DNA of 64,000 nt from Flavobacterium ginsengisoli (GCF_029625315.1 NZ_CP121110.1:5004501-5068500); one strand, 5' to 3'; counted from the first letter of the stretch, positions 1 through 11,262 are shown. Made by a program: numbers and translations. The notes: generated by a model not told the origin, from the sequence alone.

Positions 1-1680
1 ACACTTAAACAATATCCTGAATTAGCTGTTTTTCTTACATTATCTTTAGGATATTTCATTGGTAAATTTAAAATCGGAAGTTTCTCTTTAGGAACCGTAA
101 CAAGTGTTTTGCTTGTTGGAGTTTTAGTCGGACAATTGGACATTGTTATTGCCCCAGCTGTAAAATCTGTTTTTTTTCTTATGTTTTTATTTGCTGTCGG
201 TTACAGCGTCGGACCTCAATTTTTTGGAGGCTTAAAAAAAGACGGTTTACCCCAGATGTTCTTCGCTGCTATTGTATGCGTATTGTGTTTGGTTTGCCCC
301 TATTTTATAGGTAAAATAATGGGATACGATATGGGACTCACAGCGGGTATGCTTGCAGGCTCTCAGACTATTTCAGCTGTAATTGGTGTGGCGTCAGATA
401 CAATCAATCAGCTAGATATTCCAGCGAGCAGAAAAAGCGACTTTAATTAACAAAATTCCTGTCGCATATGCCGTAACCTATATTTTTGGAACGGCTGGAT
501 CTGCATGGATTCTGGCTTCTATTGGACCCAAACTTTTGGGTGGAAATCTAGTCGAAAAAGCAAAAGAACTCGAAATACAACTTGGAGGAGATTCCATTGG
601 TGACGATCCTAGCATGGCTTCGGCGTATGATAGAGTGATTTATAATGCTTATCAGATCTCTGCACAATCATTTGGATGTAATAAAACCGTTGCTCGCTAT
701 TGAAGCAGAATTGGAAAGCAAAGGGAGACATTTGTTTATAGAAAGAATTCGTAAAGGAAAAGACATTTTTGAAGCCGAAAAAGATACCATCGTAGAAGAA
801 AATGATGTTATTGCACTTGGTGGCAGAAGAGAGTTTATGATGAATTATGTGGCTGTAAACGAAAAAGAAGTTTTAGATGTTGAACTCCTTAATTTTCCTG
901 TAGAAGTCTTAACGGTTATGATTGTAAAAAAAGAGGTTCTAAACAAAACTATTGGGGAGTTAAGAGGCAGTAAAATTGCACATGGCGTTGTCATAAGATC
1001 TTTAAAAAGAGCAGGAATTGATATGCCTGTTCTACCTAACACAACTTTTAATAAAGGCGATCTGATTGAGCTTGTTGGAACTAAGAAAGATGTTGATCGA
1101 GCAGACATTGCATATAGGTTATGCAGATCGGGCAACAAATGCAACAGATATGGCATTTGTTGGATTAGGAATTGTCTTGGGAGGCTTGTTTGGCGCGCTT
1201 ACTTTAAAAATCAGTGGTGTTCCAATTAGTTTAAGCACAAGCGGAGGTGCTTTAATTTCGGGACTTATTTTTGGATGGCTTCGAGGACAGCATCCAACAT
1301 TTGGACGTATTCCAGAACCTGCTTTATGGGTTATGAATAATGTAGGTTTAAACATATTTATAGCCGTAGTAGGTATTACCGCAGGGCCAAGTTTTATTGT
1401 CGGATTTCAGGAAGCTGGATGGGGACTTTTTATTGCTGGCGCCGCTGCCACTACACTTCCTTTAATATTAGCCCTTTTGTTAGGTAGATATGTTTTTAAA
1501 TTTCATCCTGTTATTACATTAGGATGTGCTGCAGGAGCGCGAACCACTACCGCAGCTCTAGGAGCACTGCAAGATGCTGTTAAAAGTAAAACGCCTGCTT
1601 TAGGTTATACCGTTACTTATGCGGTTGGAAATACCTTGCTTATTATCTGGGGCGTTGTTGTTATCCTAATGATGAGTTGA
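1..1680 (+). CDS. aspT: AspT-type aspartate:alanine antiporter (5' end outside window, three frameshifts)
   Basis: Predicted inner-membrane exchanger that imports aspartate and exports alanine. The readable protein has an N-terminal block of membrane helices (first ~145 codons), a central soluble RCK/TrkA-C-like segment (about codons 210-360) and a second membrane block with [14 protein letters not shown] and [15 protein letters not shown], the duplicated AspT/YidE architecture. The start lies upstream of the window. The reading frame is broken at 424-429, 692-697 and 1101-1106. Each break is repaired by reverting GCGAGC, GCTCGC or GCAGAC to GCAGC/GCTGC, and the three +1 shifts return to the original frame. 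The next gene, aspartate 4-decarboxylase, follows after 39 nt, which supports the aspartate/alanine assignment. Confidence 0.85.
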
Positions 1681-1719
1681 TAAATCGTTTAGTTCTAAAA
1701 ATCTTTAAAAATTTTTATT

Positions 1720-3370
1720 ATGGCAATTGATATTTCTAAAATTAAGACATCACGAGAAGTAGAGAAAACACTCCAAACTCTTAGCCCCTTTGAAATTAAA
1801 AATGAACTTATTCGCTTGGCAGATGAAAGTGCATTAAAATCGACCGCGATAACACTTAATGCAGGAAGAGGAAATCCGAACTGGATTGCAACTGTTCCAA
1901 GAGAAGCTTTCTTTTTGTTTGGACAATTTGCGCTTGGCGAATGTCGAAACGTTATGGAGGAACAAGGTATTTTGGCTGGAATTGTACAGAATAAAACAGG
2001 AGTAGCAAAACGCTTCGAAGAGTTTTTAAGTAATCATAAAGATTCGCCAGGAGCATCACTTCTAGAAAAAACGTATCATTATGGCGTTGATAATCATGAT
2101 TTTGATGCCGATGCTTGGATTAGAGAATGGATTGAAGCCGTAATTGGTTTTAATTATCCTGTTCCAGATCGTATGTTAAGCCACATTGAAATAATAGTGC
2201 ACGATTATTTAATACAAGAAATGTGCGGTATTGGCAGTAATATCGGGAAATTCGATATTTTCGCAGTAGAAGGGGGTACAGCGAGCAATGTGCTATATTT
2301 TTGATTCTTTCATGCAAAACTACCTTACACAGCGAGGAGACAAAATAGCACTATTAACTCCAACATTTACACCTTATATAGAAATTCCCGAATTAGAGCG
2401 TTACAATTTTGATGTTGTGCATGTGCAGGCAAGTGGTGTGGGTGAAAACGGTTTTCATACTTGGCAATACCCAGACTCTGAGTTAGACAAATTGAAAGAT
2501 CCGGAGATTAAAGTAGCATTTGTGGTTAATCCTAGCAATCCTCCGTCATCTGCAATGAGTACAAAAACACTTAATTATATCGCTGATATTGTTAAAAACC
2601 ACAATCCGGAATTAATGATTATTACAGATGATGTCTACGGAACGTTTATCAATAATTTTAGGTCTCTGATGTCTGTTATTCCTGAGAATACGATCAATGT
2701 TTATTCTTTTTCTAAATATTTTGGATGTACAGGATGGAGATTGGGAACTATTGCAATTTATGAAAATAACATTTTTGATAAAAAAATTGTCGCTCTTAGC
2801 GATGATCGTAAAAAAGAGCTTCATGATCGTTATGCTACTTTAACTTTAGAACCAGAAAAAATTAAGTTTATTGACAGGCTTGTAGCCGATAGCCGACAAG
2901 TAGCTTTAAATCACACAGCAGGTTTGTCACTTCCGCAGCAATTTCAAATGATGCTTTTCTCTGCTTTTTGTCTGTTGGATACTCAAGATGTTTACAAAAC
3001 TTTGACGCAGTCTATTATCCAAAAACGTTTAAAACTTTTATGGGAGGGATTAGAAGTTCCAATTATAGAAGATCCAATGAGAGCTGGATATTATTCTGAA
3101 ATTGATATTATGGTAGCCGCAGAACATTTTTACGGAAATGAGTTTGCCGATTGGATGAAGAAAAATTTTGAGCCTGTAGATGTTTTGTTCCGTTTGGCTG
3201 AAAAAACAGCAATAGTGCTCTTAAACGGAGGCGGTTTTGCTGGTCCAGAGTGGAGTATAAGAGTATCATTGGCAAATCTTCCCACAGATAGCTATTTAAT
3301 ACTAGGGAAAAATGTTCGCAAAGTCATAATGGAATATTTGACTAGTTGGGAAAATTCAAAAAAACAATAA
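1720..3370 (+). CDS. asdA: Aspartate 4-decarboxylase (PLP enzyme; one frameshift)
   Basis: Fold type I PLP enzyme converting L-aspartate to L-alanine and CO2. With one base removed at 2281-2286 (GCGAGC back to GCAGC) the two halves join as EGGTAAMCYIFDSF, giving 549 residues, the usual length for this large aminotransferase-like family. Visible motifs are the NPSNPPSS substrate loop, the ITDDVYG aspartate segment and YSFSKYFGCTGWRLG carrying the PLP lysine. It lies between the antiporter and asparaginase. Together these would turn asparagine into alanine, with proton-motive energy gained from decarboxylation and exchange. The break is more likely a sequence error than decay because the rest of the protein is intact. 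Confidence 0.88.
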
Positions 3371-3394
3371 ATCTAATTGAAAAACTACTTAATT

Positions 3395-4446
3395 ATGAAA
3401 ACATTACTTACGTTACTTCTATCAGTTTTATTATTTACAGGTGTTTATGCGCAAAAATTGCCACGAATTAAAGTTTTGGCAACAGGAGGAACAATCGCTG
3501 GAAAAGGAGCATCGGCAGATCGTTCTGCATATAAAGCGGGAGAACTCCCTATTAAAGATCTGATTGGCGCTGTTCCAGGTATAGAAAAAATTGCCGATAT
3601 CACAGGAGAACAAATTGCAAATGTAGGCAGACCAAGATATGAGCATTGATATTTGGATTAAGCTCAATAATAGAATTAATGAAATCTACAAAAATAATGA
3701 AGCAGATGGCATTGTCATAACACATGGAACAGATACTCAGGAAGAAACCGCCTATTTTTTATCTCTAACCTCTCGTTATGATAAACCTGTAATAATAACA
3801 GGCTCTATGCGTCCTGCAACTGCTATAAGCGCCGATGGACCAAAAAACCTTTTTGATGCGGTGACTTTGGCGGCTTCAAAACAAGCGAGCAAATAGCGGA
3901 GTATTGTTGGTATTTAATGAATACATATTTTCCGGTCGGGCTGCTTTAAAAACAAGCACAACCCATTTAAATGCTTTTACAGCTCCAAACAGCGGACCTA
4001 TTGGACAGGTTTATGATGGAAAAGTTGTGATGTATGAAAAAATACTCCGTAAAACGAACAAGGATACGCCTTTTGATATCACAGGTTTAAAAACACTTCC
4101 AGAAGTTGCAGTAGTAGAATTATATGCAGATGCTCCTGCAACAGCTATAAATGCGTATGTGAATTCTGGAGTAAAAGGAATTGTAACAGGTGGTTTAGGA
4201 AATGGAAATCTTAACAAGGTCAATTCAGATGCAGTCGCAGCTGCAGTGAAGAAAGGGGTAGTTGTAGTAAGAGCCTCAAGAGTAGCAACTGGTAGAGTTA
4301 CGCTTTTGGATGAAACGGATGATCAAAAATTAGGAACAATTGTAGCAGATGATTTAGTCCCTCAGAAAGCTAGAATTTTGCTAATGCTTGGACTAACACA
4401 AACAAACGACACAAAAAAACTGCAGGAGTACTTTTTTGAGTATTGA
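3395..4446 (+). CDS. ansB: Periplasmic type II L-asparaginase (two frameshifts)
   Basis: Hydrolyses asparagine to aspartate and ammonia. The ATG at 3395 begins a signal peptide ([17 protein letters not shown]), so the enzyme should be periplasmic. Family motifs are [12 protein letters not shown] near the mature N-terminus with the nucleophilic Thr, [15 protein letters not shown] with the second catalytic Thr-Asp pair, and the ending LQEYFFEY. Frame breaks at 3627-3632 (GCAGAC) and 3885-3890 (GCGAGC) are both repaired by restoring GCAGC, which recreates VGSQDMS and KQAANSGVL. The corrected length is 349 residues. A TTG at 3377 in the same frame is a less likely start. The product feeds the decarboxylase and antiporter encoded just upstream. 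Confidence 0.88.
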
Positions 4447-4495
4447 TGCAGAAGGGAAAAGGAGATAAAATAACAGTATTCTAAAAAATAAAAAT

Positions 4496-5687
4496 ATGCG
4501 TATACTATTTTTAATACTTTCATTTAGTTTATTGGTGTCTAATGTTTATTCCCAACAAGAAAAGCAGGCCGATACAACGGTAAATCATACTGTACCATTA
4601 ATAAAAGCTAATAAAGCCGATCTGTTGAATAACATTGATGTTATTTTTAATACTCAAATTGGACTAAATAATAATTTTGAGGGTGGAAATTACACAGGAA
4701 GTAGCTTTGAAATTAATCAGTTTAGATTTGAAGTAAAAGGAAAAGTCTATAAAGACAAAGTTTTTTTTAGATTTAGAGACAGATACACAAGAGATCCAGA
4801 AACGCAATCGGTAGATAACATTAGCCATTCAACAGATTTAGCATTTATTGGGTATAAAATATCTGATCGTACAAGTATTGCTATCGGAAAAATGACAGCA
4901 AATTGGGGAGGATATGAATTTGATATGAATCCAATTGATATTTATCAGTACAACGACATTGTAGATAATTCAGATAATTTTTTAACTGGGGTTCAATTTA
5001 ATTGGACACTATCAAAAAACCATGTTTTATCGGGTCAGATATTAAATTCAAGAACGAAAAGTTTCACAGAACTATACGAGAATGTACCCGATGTTGAGGA
5101 AGCAAAATTCCCTGCTTGCATACATTGGAAATTGGAACGGAAGTTTTCTAGATGGAAAATTTAAAACAATCTACAGCTTTAGCGTCTTTCAAGAAGCATT
5201 AAAAAATGGCAGACCAGTAAATATGTACTATACCGCGTTAGGAAATCAATTTAGGACAAAAAAATGGCTCTTCCAATATGATTTTAAATGGAGCATCGAA
5301 GATTTGGATCGCACTGGTGTTGTAAGTTCTCTTATTCCTGAGACAGTTTTAGATCATGCGGCAGAAAATGTTTATTATATAGAACACTGGCTCAGAACTG
5401 TCTACTCTATTAATGAACAATGGAAAATTTCCTTAATAGGCATGATAAGCACGTCTTATTGGAAGGATATATCATCACTAGAAAAGTCAGATAGGGTAAG
5501 AACAGCTTGGGGAGTAATTCCGACTGTTGAGTTTTATCCTATAAAAAACTTTAATTTAAAGTTTTTTGCTACTTATGTCGGAAGATATTACCGTTATAGC
5601 GATTATTCAAAAACAGTTTTAGGACAAGAAAATAATAATACAGGACGAATAATGATCGGTGTAATATCGCCACTATTAGTTTTATAG
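4496..5687 (+). CDS. Outer-membrane porin of the OprO/OprP (phosphate-selective porin) type, one frameshift
   Basis: Predicted outer-membrane beta-barrel with an N-terminal signal peptide (LILSFSLLVSNVYSQ), alternating aromatic strands and many short polar turns. It resembles the phosphate-selective porin O and P family of Bacteroidota. The frame breaks at 5114-5119, where GCTTGC replaces GCTGC. Restoring it joins AKFPAAYIGNWNGSFLDG and gives 396 residues. It is the last gene of the asparagine operon, so a role in amino-acid entry is possible, but the substrate is inferred from context only. Confidence 0.7.
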
Positions 5688-5730
5688 TTGCTATTATTTT
5701 TTTAAAACGGGTTTTCATTAAAAATTAAAT

Positions 5731-5764
5731 AAAAAAAGGAAGATGTAAAACATCTTCCTTTTTT
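5731..5764. terminator. Bidirectional hairpin terminator left of the island
   Basis: Perfect 11-bp stem AAGGAAGATGT/ACATCTTCCTT with A-run on one side and T-run on the other. It lies just beyond the left ssrA fragment, so it is probably the ancestral ssrA terminator, now separated from the gene by the island. Confidence 0.8.
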
Positions 5765-5777
5765 GTGGAGTCGCCGG
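5762..5777. repeat. Left attachment-site repeat (ssrA 3' end fragment)
   Basis: TTTGTGGAGTCGCCGG is identical to 20625-20640 in the complete ssrA gene. The following bases diverge, as expected at a recombination junction. Confidence 0.85.
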
Positions 5778-5969
5778 ATTTCGGTCGAAAAGTTAATTCC
5801 TATATTAATGTTTATAGATAAGCTTGAAAAAAAGCCTTAAAGTCTTATGTTTAAAGGTTTTTTTGGAAAATGATATTATGTTTAAGTTTATACTCATTTT
5901 TATATTTTGAATATTTTTTTGAGAAAATCGATTTTTTAAAAAAAAGATTTGGCCCAAGAATAGTGCAAG

Positions 5970-5988
5970 GTGTTCGACAGTTGAACAC
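5970..5988. repeat. Inverted repeat GTGTTC...GAACAC near the left island end
   Basis: GTGTTC and GAACAC are separated by 7 nt. The 9-mer TGTTCGACA here recurs at 20454-20462 near the right end, where further GAACACC copies also lie. It may be a recombinase or regulator binding site; this is inference. Confidence 0.4.
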
Positions 5989-6063
5989 TTTGAATACCTA
6001 CTTCAGGGTAAGTTGTTGCTCAGAAAAAATCTTAGAAATAGTTTTGTTGTTATAAATTAAATT

Positions 6064-6234
6064 ATGCTGAGCGAATATACCAAAGAAGATATGATTGATA
6101 TAAAAATATCAAGTTCTATTAGAAAATTTGAAAATGAGAAAGAAGAGCAGTTAACAGAATTATTAATTGAAATTCTTGTTGAGTCAATTTTAAACCAGTG
6201 CAATGAAGAAAGTAATAAGATATCTGAGGTTTAG
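6064..6234 (+). CDS. Small hypothetical protein preceding the recombinase (56 aa)
   Basis: An ATG-started frame of 56 residues beginning MLSEYTKEDMIDIKIS, rich in Glu and Lys with a likely single amphipathic helix. It overlaps the start of the recombinase gene by 32 nt in a different frame. I do not recognise the family. Its position suggests translational coupling or a small accessory protein such as a recombination directionality factor, which is only a guess. Confidence 0.4.
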   Translation: MLSEYTKEDMIDIKISSSIRKFENEKEEQLTELLIEILVESILNQCNEESNKISEV

Positions 6235-7680
6235 CAGTCTTGGACAGAGCAACGGTTCGATAGAAGCGCAGGAATTATGCACTGATAAATGGATCTCGGA
6301 TAATTGTGCAGAATTAGTAGATACTTTTGTGGATGTAGGCAAAAGTGCCAAAACTTTTGAAAGGCCTGATTTTATAAGACTGCAGGAGTTTGTTTCGAAG
6401 CACCATAAAACTGTAGATTATCTGCTTGTTGATCAAATGGACAGATTCAGCAGAAATGCAGGAGATGCGCTTACAATGATTAAAGAACTTCAGAAAAAAT
6501 ATAAAATACAGGTTGTAAGCGTTACAGAGGGAATTACGTTTGATTATGAAGTTCGGGAAACTTTTTTAGAACAGGGTTGCAGTTTTTATTAGCGGAAGAA
6601 GATAACATAAACAGGAGTATTAAGGTCCGCAAAGGTTTATATACGGCAAAGGCAAAAGAAGGACGTTTTATTGGAAGCACCCCTCCATTTGGTTATAGAA
6701 AAATTGGTGCTGGGAAAGATCGGCGCTTAGTGATTAGTGAAATTGAGGCTGAAATTGTAAAGTTTATTTATAAAAGCTATTTGAAGAACGTTCCTCTTTA
6801 TGTCATTAAAAAAGAAGTTTATGAAATGGGATTTGACAGGAAAGGAAATGTTGCTGTAGAAAATATATTAAAAAATCCTGTTTATGCAGGTATGCTAGAA
6901 GTAGAAGCATTTAGAGAGCTACCCGGAGGGCTATTTCCAGCTGTTCATGAACCTATTATCGATAATAAGACTTGGATATTAGTACAGAATAAGATTAATG
7001 AACCCAAAAAGACTAGAGTTATTTTAGATGAACAGCTTCCGCTTAGAGGAATTTTAAAATGCCATTGCGGAAATCCTTTAACAGGCGCACCATCAAGAGG
7101 GAAATCAGGAAAATATTTCTACTATTATAAATGTAAATTTCCAAGACACAATAATCTTAGTGCCGTAAAAATTCATGACCAGCTTCTTTCAGTCTTAGAG
7201 GTAATAACTTTCCCTGAAAGCATGATTAATCAGATTATAAAAGGATGTCGAATAAAAGTAACTAAGGAATTAAATTTAAAAAAGCTAAAAATAATAAGAA
7301 AGGAAAAACAACTTTATGATTTTCAAGAAAAACTTTCACTTCTTGAAGAAAAATGGATTATTGGAGAAATAAGTGTCAAGAGTTTTGAAAAATGGAGTTT
7401 AGAATACCAAAGCAAAATAACACATATAGCCGAGTATATAAAAAAGATGAAATTGTTTGTAGCTAGAGTAACTGAATTACTTCAGCAGCGACTAGATTTA
7501 CTTATTGATATGAAACAGATATTCTGCTTCGCAGCTTTATTGCAAAAGAGAGAGCTTCTAAAATTCTTGTTTAATAATAATCTGTATTATCTCAATGGTA
7601 ATTATCTTACTAATGAAATAAATAAGTCAGTTTTATATAAATTATCTTCATTGGAAAATAGAGGACTATTTATAATATAA
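6203..7680 (+). CDS. Large serine recombinase (integrase of the island), one frameshift
   Basis: Site-specific recombinase that probably integrates and excises the island at ssrA. The N-terminal resolvase domain starts VIRYLRFSSLGQSNGSIEAQ with the catalytic Ser and contains LLVDQMDRFSRN. After the break comes the recombinase domain (FIGSTPPFGYRKI), a zinc-ribbon (KCHCGNPLTGAPSR...YKC) and a long coiled-coil tail. Frames join if the T-run near 6552-6557 is one base longer, giving TFFRTGLQFLLAEEDNINRS and 492 residues. It lies about 430 nt from the left attachment repeat, the expected place for an integrase. Confidence 0.88.
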
Positions 7681-7858
7681 TTTTCTTTATCTTCTTCCAG
7701 TATTAATTAATATTTATAAATAACACTGGATACATTTTGGCTATATTGCTATATTATTGATACTTTTGATAAGCAGAAACACCTGCGGATAAAATTTCGA
7801 ATGCTCGCTTTTAAGCAGTAATGAACTGAATAATTGAAAGAGAAAACTGCTGAAAGAA

Positions 7859-8940
7859 ATGGAAATTAAATTTATAGTACTACCGCTGAAACGCGATGTT
7901 GAAAATAGAACGATTTTAAAGAAAGTCGCTAAAGCTCATCAAGCTCTGGCAGAATTAAAAGGTGCTGCGAATGCAATTCCTAATGAAAGTATTCTAATAA
8001 ATACTCTGTCTCTCCAAGAAGCAAAAGACAGTTCTGCAATTGAAAATATAGTAACCACGCATGATGAGCTTTATCAGAGTGATATATATACCCGTGATTT
8101 TAAATCTCTAGCGACGAAAGAAGTTTACAGTTATTCAAAAGCCCTTCAGCATGGTTTTACTAAAGTAAGAGAGAATGGACTTTTGATTAACTCATATATC
8201 CTTGAAATCCAGGCTGAATTGGAAGAAAATAAAGCAGGTTACAGAAAAGTTCCTGGAACATCTTTGAAAAATCAGAATGGAGAAGTTATTTATACTCCTC
8301 CACAGCACCCAGAGGAAATTATTTTATTGATGAATAATTTGGAAAGATTTATAAATGATGATGACATAAGTGATTTAGATTCTCTGGTAAAAATGGCTAT
8401 TATTCATCATCAATTTGAAAGTATCCATCCTTTTTATGATGGTAATGGAAGAACAGGTCGTATCATTAATATATTATATTTAGTTAAACAAGGACTTTTG
8501 AAAATACCTATTTTGTATCTAAGCCGATATATTAACGAAAAAAAGCAGACTATTATAGACTACTCCAAGATGTTAGAGATAATGATAATTGGGAAGATTG
8601 GATTCTTTTTATGTTAGAAGGTGTTGAACAGACTTCAAAACAGACTATACTTCTCATTGATGGTATCAAGAGAGAAATGATGACATTTAAAAATAAAATG
8701 CGCCGTGATTTGCCAAAGATTTATAGTCAGGATTTATTAAATAACTTGTTTAGACATCCATATACAAAAATTGAGTTTGTAAAAAATGAGTTAAATGTAA
8801 CTAGAGTAACTGCAACTAGATATCTTAATGAATTAGTCAGAGTTGGGCTTCTTGATAAACATAAGTTTGGAAGAGATATCTACTATATAAATACTTCTTT
8901 ACTTATGCTACTAAGCAATGCTAATAAAAAGGAAGTATAA
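7859..8940 (+). CDS. Fic-domain AMPylase with C-terminal winged helix, one frameshift
   Basis: Fic proteins usually transfer AMP to hydroxyl side chains of target proteins. The catalytic motif HPFYDGNGRTGR is complete. An N-terminal SSAIEN sequence matches the (S/T)xxxE(G/N) autoinhibitory helix, placing it in the self-inhibited class. The C-terminal ~100 residues form a winged-helix segment (RVTATRYLNELVRVGLLDK). One A is missing from the A-run near 8541-8547; restoring it gives NEKKADYYRLLQDVRDNDNWEDW and 360 residues. It is cargo of the island. It may act as a regulator or stress toxin, with no specific target visible. Confidence 0.85.
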
Positions 8941-9335
8941 CTTATTTCATTATATATATAGTATTACCAATATATTTACATAGAAATTTAATTAAATTAT
9001 ATGGAAATATAATGTTTTCTGTAGATATTAAAACAAAGTATATAGAAAACAATGGAAAACTATACATATCTATTGTAATATGTATAGAAAATACCAATTA
9101 TATATACTAATTAATGTAGAAAAGTTGTTTATAGATGTTTTTAACACTGAAATAGATCAATACTTTTATTTAAACTTCTATTAGGCATATTGGATTTCTT
9201 GCAATGTAGATTTCTTTAAATTCTAATACCAATTAAAGAACTTTGAATGGTGAAGATATAAATTTCTAGCAATGAAAAGGCATTCCTGAAATGGTGTTTA
9301 ACTTGTTTATAAATTGGTTTATAAGTATCTATGAA

Positions 9336-9371
9336 TTTTGTAAAGAATAAGATTCGCCATATTTATCTTTG
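9336..9371 (+). promoter_or_regulatory. Bacteroidota-type promoter upstream of the candidate RNA
   Basis: A -33-like TTTTG (9336-9340) and a perfect -7 element TATCTTTG (9364-9371) are separated by 23 nt. Transcription would start around 9378 with no long reading frame following. Confidence 0.55.
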
Positions 9372-9377
9372 TAGAGT

Positions 9378-9665
9378 TAATTTGTTTAAACGAAATAACT
9401 CGATTCAAATGGTTTGGTTAGAGACGTCAGCATTTGTATTTAAATCTGCTACTGAAAGGGCACTATACACAGCAGAGCTATGGCACTAAGGTATGAGTAG
9501 TATGTATGGGAGGTTGATTAATAACCTGAAAGTTGATACCAATCTGGAGAGCATTAATCGAACTGCTTCAGACACGTGATGGGGAGGATGGCTCCGGAAG
9601 GAAGTTAACTTAACCTTGACTGTGAGTGATAACCTAATAGGGTAGCCGATTTAGGGGAAACTCAC
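9378..9665 (+). ncRNA. Candidate structured non-coding RNA in the island (unknown class)
   Basis: In an otherwise AT-rich gap, about 290 nt are relatively GC-rich and have no open frame on the plus strand. Nested complementary pairs are visible: AGGTT/AACCT around 9511-9528, CTGAA...TTCAG enclosing GTTGAT...ATCGAAC across 9526-9570, and GTGAGT (9622-9627) with ACTCAC (9659-9664). A matching promoter lies immediately upstream and a terminator lies 260 nt downstream. I do not recognise an Rfam class. It is not tmRNA, RNase P or a riboswitch I can identify. It could be a phage- or defence-related RNA. Confidence 0.45.
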
Positions 9666-9926
9666 TATGCACATTCCAAAGAGAATTTTCCAAAAGGAAT
9701 TTAAAATGTATATACTTTAATATATAAGTAAAAAGTTCGAAAAATCTAAAAATTCCCAAAAATTCGCAAAAATTTCAGGGAGCTAAAAGTCTCTAAGATT
9801 ACAGAATTTCTCGAATTCTTGAATTTTTTCATTGGATTTTTTTTTGGCATAATTCTAAAAAGCTTCCCTAGAGAATTTGTCTGCTCAAACATATTTTATC
9901 AGTATAAAAAATTAGGAATAAACCAT

Positions 9927-9954
9927 AAACTCGACAAAATGGCGAGTTTTTTTT
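9927..9954 (+). terminator. Rho-independent terminator
   Basis: Stem AAACTCG/CGAGTTT with a 9-nt loop, followed by a run of T. It is the first clear terminator downstream of the candidate RNA. Confidence 0.7.
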
Positions 9955-10118
9955 GTCAAAAGTTTATACCTAGTAAAACGACTTTCTCAATAAATAAAGT
10001 TGAAAACTTATGTTGTTTTGAAACTATTTAGGTTTTGAAAATTTGATGTCACAGCTAATCTAAGATATTCTTTTGTAATTTGTACATCAATGGAAAAATA
10101 AACTTTAACAGATATAAT

Positions 10119-10181
10119 AAACACACAAAAATTAAAAATAATTAATTAATTTTGTTTTTATGTGTGTTTTGATTATCTTTG
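10119..10181 (+). promoter_or_regulatory. Promoter and inverted-repeat operator of the XRE-ImmA gene
   Basis: TTTG (10151-10154) and TATCTTTG (10174-10181) are separated by 19 nt, a strong Bacteroidota promoter. The perfect inverted repeat AAACACACA (10119-10127) / TGTGTGTTT (10161-10169) brackets the -33 box. An HTH protein is encoded 17 nt downstream, so autorepression through this dyad is likely. Confidence 0.65.
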
Positions 10182-10197
10182 AGAAAAAATAAAAGGA

Positions 10198-11262
10198 ATG
10201 AATATCGGGCAAAGAATAAGAGAGTTACGTATAGAGAAAGGTTTTTCCCAAGAAGACCTGGCAATTCGGGCAAATTTCTCTAAGTCGTATATTCAAAAAT
10301 TCGAAGAAGGGCAAAGAGATATTAAATCATCCCAAATGGCTCAACTTGCTGAAGCATTTGGAATGGATATATCTGAAATATTAAAACCGATTAATTATAC
10401 TTCTAACGAGTTTGTAATTAAAAGCATAGAGTTTAGAGAAGCAAATAAACTTGAAATGCATGTAGATTATTTTACAAAAAAAATACTAGGTCTTTTATAT
10501 AAAAAATATTCTGCCTATAGTAAGTTAGAAAAAATTATGAACGAAAATATTTCTTTTATAAATCCGCTAAGAAATTTTGAGAAAATATCTTCAAATGAAA
10601 ATGTTGAACAGGCAGCAAAAATTTTAAGAAAAAAATGGAAATTTGAAGACACGCCAATATATAATTTGATTATTTTTTTAGAAGATCTAGGTGTTAAAAT
10701 ATTTGAAGTTGTCGAAGATGAGGATTTTGTGGGATTTTCTTGCTGGGTTAAAAGTACACCAATAATCGTTATTAATACCAAAAGTACAGATGTGTCAAGA
10801 AGAAGGTTTACGATTCTTCATGAACTTGCTCACCTGCTACTCGTATTTAAAGAAAATGAAAATAAAGATAAGATTGAGCGTTATTGTGACCAGTTTGCAG
10901 GAGCAATGCTTTTGCCAGAAGAAATTCTTAGATCATATGTAAACTCTACCGTAAGTATTACTCTTGAAGAACTTAAACGAATTAAAAGTAAGTACGGTAT
11001 TTCAATACAGGCTATTTTAGTAAGAATGGCAAATATTAGGTTGATTAGCTGGGAAAAATATAAACAATGGAAAGATATTTACCATTCATGGACCGATAAA
11101 GATATTGAATACAACGGAAGAGAAAAAGTAAGCAGATTTAGTTATCTGCTTGCTAAAGGTTTAAGGGAGGGATTGATAACAAAAGATTTAGCAAGTGAAC
11201 TTTCCGATATCCCTATGTCTCAATTAAGTAGTAGTGCTATAAATCAAGAATTTTTATTCTAA
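10198..11262 (+). CDS. XRE-family HTH protein fused to ImmA/IrrE metallopeptidase domain
   Basis: The N-terminal ~60 residues form an XRE helix-turn-helix (GQRIRELRIEKGFSQEDLA...SYIQKFEEG). The middle holds an ImmA/IrrE zinc peptidase with HELAHLLL as the HExxH site and a downstream Glu-rich segment (CDQFAGAMLLPEE). The length of 354 residues is normal. Such proteins repress or proteolytically release mobile-element regulators and often act as the antidote side of toxin-antitoxin-like pairs. The stop overlaps the ATG of the next gene (TAATG), indicating one operon. A bracketing inverted repeat upstream suggests autoregulation. Confidence 0.85.
   Translation: MNIGQRIRELRIEKGFSQEDLAIRANFSKSYIQKFEEGQRDIKSSQMAQLAEAFGMDISEILKPINYTSNEFVIKSIEFREANKLEMHVDYFTKKILGLLYKKYSAYSKLEKIMNENISFINPLRNFEKISSNENVEQAAKILRKKWKFEDTPIYNLIIFLEDLGVKIFEVVEDEDFVGFSCWVKSTPIIVINTKSTDVSRRRFTILHELAHLLLVFKENENKDKIERYCDQFAGAMLLPEEILRSYVNSTVSITLEELKRIKSKYGISIQAILVRMANIRLISWEKYKQWKDIYHSWTDKDIEYNGREKVSRFSYLLAKGLREGLITKDLASELSDIPMSQLSSSAINQEFLF

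Larger units (their letters stand above)
8941..10118. other. Long region without protein genes inside the island
   Basis: About 1.2 kb between the Fic gene and the operator of the ImmA gene holds the candidate RNA (9378-9665), its promoter and a terminator. The flanks, 8941-9330 and 9670-9920, are very AT-rich with no supportable gene. Confidence 0.5.

Noticed and set aside
1720..3370. Aspartate decarboxylase as a pseudogene
   Set aside because: A single-base correction at a GCAGC motif restores a full conserved protein, and the same signature recurs across the window.
9378..9665. Group II intron or retron RNA
   Set aside because: No domain V hairpin, no reverse transcriptase gene nearby and no clear intron boundaries.
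9819..10031. 70-codon open frame
   Set aside because: AT-rich, crosses the terminator at 9927-9954 and has no protein-like pattern.
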